In this document: positions 60,146 through 64,000 of the stretch, piece after piece
Position numbering within the stretch: the first letter of the stretch is position 1
Layout: every line of letters starts with the position of its first letter
NCBI GenBank assembly: GCA_027563145.1
Contig: CP071306.1
Coordinates: 1,116,001-1,180,000, forward strand
Origin: Halocatena halophila
GTDB taxonomy: Archaea > Halobacteriota > Halobacteria > Halobacteriales > Haloarculaceae
Direction: 5' to 3'
DNA: 64,000 bases
Made by a program: the position numbers and the translations under genes
The notes under the pieces: generated by a model
Told to the model about the DNA's origin: nothing
Database searches by the model: none
Seen by the model: only the letters and a program-made list of their open reading frames with translations

Positions 60146-60363
60146 ATCTGCACCTCCTGACGCGAGGGTATGACTCTGGACTACGTTTCATCCCGACAGA
60201 ACCGGTCCGGTTCGTCAGCGTGGACTCCGTTCGCTATCGATTGCGCTTCTCAAGCTCTGGGTGCTTTCGAATGCCTGCTTTGGCGTGATGTCTCTTTAAC
60301 ACACGATCATACGGTGGGAATGGACGGGCCGAATGCCTGGAGAGTTCTGTCCCCTGTGAAGAC

Positions 60364-61002
60364 TCACCGGGAATCGTACCACTCTGCAAATTTCGCCAGC
60401 GCACGTCCACGGTGTGAGATTGCGTTTTTCGCTTCCGTTTCCAGTTCTGCGAGCGTCTTGCCGTCGTGCTCGAAGATCGGATCGTAGCCAAAGCCGCCCT
60501 CACCGCGCGGTTCGACGATTCGACCTGGCATCACACCGGTGAACAGCTTCACGGGCAGGCCACCAGAGTCGACCGTATCGTCCGTGGCTGCGGTTGCCCG
60601 ATCTGCAACCGCGAGATCGTCACCGCGTCGTCCCTGATCGACCGGCTCTGGTGTGGCATCAAACGACTCGCCGTCACAGTACGCGATCACACACCGAAAG
60701 GTAGCCCGCGTCGCGTCGGCCCGGCGGGCGATCTCGCTGACGCGCTCGACACCCAGTGTCGATTCGACAAACGAGGAATACGGGCCCGGAAAGCCCTCCA
60801 GTCCCTCGATAAACAGTCCGGCGTCGTCGACGATCACCGGCGCATCGACCGCACGATACGCTTTTCGTGCGCCGTGGGCCCCAATCGGCTCAAGCGTCGA
60901 AGACTGGAGCTCAGGATAGTCGAAATCAACCGCCGTAACGTCGTCGAGATAGTCCTCAGCCTCCCGAACCTTTCCAGGATTCGTCGTCACGTAGTTGAGC
61001 AT
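60364..61002 (-). CDS. rdgB: XTP/dITP diphosphatase (RdgB/HAM1)
   Basis: 212 residues. It starts LNYVTTNPGKVREAEDYL (TxNxxK nucleotide-binding motif) and shows PVIVDDAGLFIEGLEGFPGPYSSFV in parts (catalytic Asp-Asp-Ala-Gly), with GEGGFGYDPIFEHDGKTLAEL near the end and SHRGRAL. It hydrolyses non-canonical purine triphosphates. A normal length for archaeal members. The 218 bases to the left of its stop, up to the hydrolase gene, hold nothing I can recognise. Confidence 0.94.
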   Translation of the reverse strand: MLNYVTTNPGKVREAEDYLDDVTAVDFDYPELQSSTLEPIGAHGARKAYRAVDAPVIVDDAGLFIEGLEGFPGPYSSFVESTLGVERVSEIARRADATRATFRCVIAYCDGESFDATPEPVDQGRRGDDLAVADRATAATDDTVDSGGLPVKLFTGVMPGRIVEPRGEGGFGYDPIFEHDGKTLAELETEAKNAISHRGRALAKFAEWYDSR

Positions 61003-61047
61003 GCCACCGATCAGTGGGCGAAGAGAAAACGTTCGTCGGTTTCGTGA

Positions 61048-61329
61048 TCAGTCGACGATGACTTCGACCGGTTCGTCGGCCGCGTCATCGTCATCGCCGT
61101 CGGCTGCGTCGTCGCCAGCAGTCTGTTGATAGTACAACACTCCGGCCACTCCAAGCACGATCCAGGAGCGCCAGTTGGCCAGATTCAGCGTGTATCCGAT
61201 CCCAAACGGCTTCTCGACGAGCATCCCCTCGTCGGGCCGCCAGTACGACGAGAGCATGCGACCAATGCTCGGGCGCTCAAAATTGTACGGAACACCGAAC
61301 AATTCACCCGACTGTGGCTTATCCACCAT
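61048..61329 (-). CDS. DUF5808 membrane-associated protein
   Basis: 93 residues. ELFGVPYNFERPSIGRMLSSYW and PFGIGYTLNLANWRSWIVLGVAGV are the two conserved parts of the DUF5808 family (GVPYxFxRP and FGxGYxxN). A single helix (WIVLGVAGVLYYQQ) and an acidic tail (DDAADGDDDDAADE) follow. Function unknown. The ATG at 61329 (MVDKPQSG) starts the conserved region. It is followed by rdgB after 45 bases, same strand, so the two may share a transcript. Confidence 0.82.
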   Translation of the reverse strand: MVDKPQSGELFGVPYNFERPSIGRMLSSYWRPDEGMLVEKPFGIGYTLNLANWRSWIVLGVAGVLYYQQTAGDDAADGDDDDAADEPVEVIVD

Positions 61330-61403
61330 GCACGCAGATATGGCCGGCACGGTTAAACCATTTGCCACATGCTGCTGCTCAATTTATTTGCCCTGTACGA
61401 GAG

Positions 61404-62972
61404 TCACTGATACCGTCCACGGCCTTCGATCTGCTCGAGCTGTTCGAGCACAGCAGGGTTTCCCGATTCGCGATAGGCGGCTTCGAACGCATCCCTGAGT
61501 TGTTCGTGGTCGGCTGCCGTCCCGGCAAGGCTGCGCTCGAAGACGTGACAATCCATTGCGTGATCTTCGATTGAATCAGAGTGATAGGCCAGTCCGAAAT
61601 CGATGAGCCACGTCCGGTCACCGACACGAACGTTACGCGTGGTTGGATCGCCGTGGACGATGTTTGCGCCGTGAATAGTTGCCAGGTGGCGACCAACTGT
61701 TCGGACGCGCTCGATCGTGAGCTGATCACGAAGATCGGCCCGACCAACACGTTCGAACTCGATCGCTGGGGCTCCAAGATCGATATCGAAGATCACGGGC
61801 GTTGGAACGCCGAGCTTTCGGACGGCGTGCGTGAGCCGCGCTTCCGAACGCGTGCGGTCTTGGCGAAGCCGTTCGTCGAGCTGTGGATGTCGATATGACT
61901 TTTTGATCCGAGTTTTCGTGATACTATCCCCATCCATCTCGATTGTCGCCTCAGCACCCTTTTGCGGGCCCGTGTCGGGAGAGGATACGGGATATGAGGC
62001 GTCATCCGATCGCCAGCTGACAGACACCTCGTCTGGGCGAAACTTCGGTCGCACGGCAGAGCCATCGATCGCTATCGTATCACCACTGGCTGCCATCTTC
62101 GCGCCGAGCACGGCGATCATGCCGGCGTTGTCCCGCAAAAATCGGTTCTCCGGTGCGTAAAACGACGCTCCACGCGCCTCGCACATCGTCTCGAGCATCG
62201 TCTGAAGCCGCTCGTTCTGCCCGACGCCGCCACCAAGTACGAGCTCGTCGCTCCCCGTGAGCGCCAGCCCGCGTTCTGCAACCTCCGTGAGCATCGCAAA
62301 GATTGTCTCCTGGAGCGAATAGCTCACATCTTCGACGGAGTTACCCGCATCCACCGCCGCTTTGGCTGCGCTCATAATGCCCGAAAACGAGAAATCCATC
62401 CCTTTGACCACGTACGGAAGGCGCTGATACTCCCCGTCTTTTGCCGCACGTTCGACTTTTGGACCACCGGGGTGCGACCAGCCGACGTGTCGGGTGAACT
62501 TATCGATCGCGTTGCCCACTCCCGTATCCATCGTCTCGCCAAGCATCCGGTAGCGACCATTGTGATAGCCAAGCAAATGTGCGTTCGCGCCGCTAGCATT
62601 GAGACAGACCGGCGACGTAAAGCCCGACTGGTGGCGACCGATCTCGAGATGAGCGAGCATGTGGTTGACACCAACCAGCGGAACGTCCAGCGATCCCGAA
62701 AGCGTCCGCGCTCCAGTGCCGACGATTCGAAGACACGGTCCAAGACCGGGGCCTCGAGCGAACGCAACCGCATCGACCGACGGTTCCTCTGCCAGAACGG
62801 CGTCGATTACCGATGGAATCGCCGCGCGCATGTGCTCAGCTGCCTCCCGAGGATGAATGCCGCCGCTATCGGGCTCATACGCGTCAGTAACGATCGAAAC
62901 CTCTCCAGTATCTGTATCGAAAATAGCAGCACTCGCCGCCCAGGCAGTTCCTTCAATACCAAGAACACGCAT
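61404..62972 (-). CDS. kae1: Kae1-Bud32 fusion: tRNA N6-threonylcarbamoyladenosine synthase/kinase
   Basis: 522 residues. The Kae1 part (about 1-325) starts RVLGIEGTAWAASAAIF and has NHMLAHLEIGRH (metal-binding His pair), FARGPGLGPCLRI and GGVGQNERL. The Bud32 kinase part (about 330-522) has AEATIEMDGD, RHPQLDERLR, NIVHGDPTTRNVRV (catalytic Asp) and LIDFGLAYHS (DFG). Together with Pcc1 and Cgi121 it forms KEOPS and makes t6A37 in tRNA. The fusion is typical of haloarchaea and some methanogens. Confidence 0.96.
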   Translation of the reverse strand: MRVLGIEGTAWAASAAIFDTDTGEVSIVTDAYEPDSGGIHPREAAEHMRAAIPSVIDAVLAEEPSVDAVAFARGPGLGPCLRIVGTGARTLSGSLDVPLVGVNHMLAHLEIGRHQSGFTSPVCLNASGANAHLLGYHNGRYRMLGETMDTGVGNAIDKFTRHVGWSHPGGPKVERAAKDGEYQRLPYVVKGMDFSFSGIMSAAKAAVDAGNSVEDVSYSLQETIFAMLTEVAERGLALTGSDELVLGGGVGQNERLQTMLETMCEARGASFYAPENRFLRDNAGMIAVLGAKMAASGDTIAIDGSAVRPKFRPDEVSVSWRSDDASYPVSSPDTGPQKGAEATIEMDGDSITKTRIKKSYRHPQLDERLRQDRTRSEARLTHAVRKLGVPTPVIFDIDLGAPAIEFERVGRADLRDQLTIERVRTVGRHLATIHGANIVHGDPTTRNVRVGDRTWLIDFGLAYHSDSIEDHAMDCHVFERSLAGTAADHEQLRDAFEAAYRESGNPAVLEQLEQIEGRGRYQ

Positions 62973-62993
62973 GCTGTGGCGGCGATGGGTCGT

Positions 62994-63308
62994 TCAGGCC
63001 TCTTCTGTCTCGGCGTCAGCCTCTGCGTCAACGCCGATCTTGTTGCGCTCTAGCATGTAGGTCTGCTCGATTTCGCGGGCCTGATCGGCGGTTTCGTACA
63101 CTTTCGCGTAGCCGATCGTCTTTCGCATCCCGTATTTTGTATCGAGTTTGTGAACGACGACCTCGTCGGCGTCCTTGTTCAACATTGCCGCGAGGCTGTC
63201 CCGAACCGACAGCCGTGATGGGGTTGCCTCCTCGTGAACGATCCGAAATCGCACATCAGACCGGTGCAACATCGGATTATCGGATTCGTCGATGATTTCG
63301 ATGTCCAT
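62994..63308 (-). CDS. rps24e: 30S ribosomal protein S24e
   Basis: 104 residues. MDIEIIDESDNPMLHRSDVRF starts the family; TPSRLSVRDSLAAMLN and VVVHKLDTKYGMRKTIGYAKVYE are the conserved parts. The C-terminus is acidic with Glu/Ala. It is a component of the small ribosomal subunit. The ATG at 63308 is the true start; the frame continues upstream but is not homologous. It lies 21 bases before kae1-bud32 on the same strand, a linkage often kept in haloarchaea. Confidence 0.95.
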   Translation of the reverse strand: MDIEIIDESDNPMLHRSDVRFRIVHEEATPSRLSVRDSLAAMLNKDADEVVVHKLDTKYGMRKTIGYAKVYETADQAREIEQTYMLERNKIGVDAEADAETEEA

Positions 63309-63369
63309 GTTACCGTTACTTGCCCCTGAAACGGCTAAAAGGATTTCGAACCGCTGAATCACCCTGCGA

Positions 63370-63942
63370 TTATTCCTCACGCCATTTGATCGAGCAGCCA
63401 CGCGATGGCCGGAACGCCGTGTCGGGCGAGTTGCCGGCCAGAACGTCGTCAATCACCGCACGGATCTCGAAGCCTGGCTCGCCCGATGGTATTGTGTCAG
63501 GACTCATCGCGTCGTCGAGTCGACCGTGATAGACGAGCTCGAACTCGCCATCGCGCTTGGCAAAGAAAAATGGATCCGGCGTACACGTCGCCCCGTAGGC
63601 CCTTGCGATCTCCTGTTTTTCATCGCGCAGATAGGCGTCGTAGGCGATCGTCCCATCGGCCACGAGTTCGCCCATTCGTTCGAGCGAATCGTCGGGATAC
63701 TCCGTGGCGTCGTTCGGATTGATTCCAATGGTAGCGATCTCGTCGTACTCGGCCGCAATTGCGTTCAGCGCCTCGAATTTCGCCTGTGCGTACGGACAGT
63801 GATTACAGGTGAACACAATGAGAAGACCGCGTGCGTCTGCGAAATCCGAGAGGCTATACTCTGTGCCGTCCGGTCCGGGAAGCGAAAACGACGGGGGAGA
63901 TGCACCAACCGCAAGCTCCTGGCTGGATTCTTCGAGTGCCAT
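63370..63942 (-). CDS. thioredoxin-fold redoxin (AhpC/TSA-like)
   Basis: 190 residues. FSLPGPDGTEYSLSDFADARG is the peroxiredoxin-like start; FTCNHCPYAQAKFEAL has a C-x-x-C in place of a peroxidatic Cys; GATCTPDPFFF holds the cis-Pro after a third Cys. This sequence type is common in bacteria and archaea as an uncharacterised thioredoxin family protein. A thiol-disulfide exchange role is most likely. It is upstream of rps24e by 61 bases and on the same strand. The remaining 58 bases of the window hold no gene I can support. Confidence 0.85.
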   Translation of the reverse strand: MALEESSQELAVGASPPSFSLPGPDGTEYSLSDFADARGLLIVFTCNHCPYAQAKFEALNAIAAEYDEIATIGINPNDATEYPDDSLERMGELVADGTIAYDAYLRDEKQEIARAYGATCTPDPFFFAKRDGEFELVYHGRLDDAMSPDTIPSGEPGFEIRAVIDDVLAGNSPDTAFRPSRGCSIKWREE

Positions 63943-64000
63943 ACGTCACTCTCTCTATTCGAGGACTATGTGTGTTTCCCGCCCGGAAAGCGAAATTGCG

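Noticed and set aside
60146..60363. AACCGGTCCGGTT palindrome in the gap before rdgB
   Set aside because: Six-base arms around one base are expected by chance in G+C-rich DNA; no gene start is close by.
1..64000. CRISPR arrays, rRNA or tRNA genes, intact insertion sequences
   Set aside because: I looked for regularly spaced repeats, tRNA arms and transposase motifs on both strands and saw none that I could support.

Overview
The window is chromosomal DNA from a halophilic archaeon (class Halobacteria; the genus cannot be fixed from the sequence). The evidence is an acidic proteome with Asp/Glu runs, leaderless TATA-box promoters, and archaeal marker genes: Pus10, a Kae1-Bud32 fusion, RNase P component 4, ribosomal protein S24e, a halocyanin and a half-CtaA/CtaB fusion. 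Tat signal peptides are also frequent. I saw no rRNA, tRNA, CRISPR array or intact transposase.

Layout. (1) 1-9.9 kb is a visibly AT-richer surface-glycan island. It holds a partial flippase, GT4 and GT2 glycosyltransferases, an O-antigen-ligase/polymerase-like membrane protein, four short paralogous alkaline-phosphatase-superfamily proteins, and a DUF4330 gene overlapping an unknown gene. A full-length sulfatase and another GT4 (9.9-12.6 kb) continue the theme with normal base composition. (2) 12.7-20.8 kb carries core and stress genes: methylmalonyl-CoA mutase B12 subunit and MeaB, an alpha/beta hydrolase, MscS, a CRM protein, RNase P component 4, a CysD-like ATP pyrophosphatase, a CGYS glutaredoxin, a flavin oxidoreductase and superoxide dismutase. 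(3) 20.9-31 kb carries an acyl-CoA ligase with ferredoxin, a geranylgeranyl-reductase-type flavoprotein, and a cytochrome-oxidase assembly group (CoxB, CtaA-half/CtaB fusion, membrane protein, SelW-like protein, ABC transporter, DUF420). (4) 31-40.4 kb holds a DUF4097 lipoprotein, proline dehydrogenase, a TetR-MATE efflux operon with a clear operator, a cupin, a Trm112-like protein, adenylosuccinate synthase, and a small winged-helix regulator. (5) 40.5-45 kb is a quinol oxidase (bc-type) operon with split cytochrome b, Rieske protein, halocyanin and two helper membrane proteins. (6) 45-56.5 kb has a secreted zinc protease, a CPBP protease, glucose-6-phosphate isomerase, SecF-SecD, RNase HII, Pus10, a C2H2 mini-protein, TrkA and a PIN-like protein behind a 31-codon ORF. 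(7) 56.7-60.1 kb is a small AT-richer accessory patch with two Tat-exported proteins: a vanadium bromoperoxidase-like enzyme and an alpha/beta-hydrolase-like protein with two peptidoglycan-binding-like repeats. (8) 60.4-64 kb returns to core genes: RdgB, DUF5808, Kae1-Bud32, S24e and a redoxin.

The most unusual signals are four. First, a tandem array of four covarying stem-loops sits between convergent genes at 15.16-15.28 kb. Second, a C-terminal L-x-x-L-G-Y tail is shared by five sulfatase-like proteins and the unrelated CysD-like protein. Third, the haloperoxidase keeps every vanadate-binding residue of the algal bromoperoxidases. Fourth, the neighbouring hydrolase-like protein has Gly in place of the nucleophilic Ser and carries wall-binding repeats in a cell type that lacks murein.
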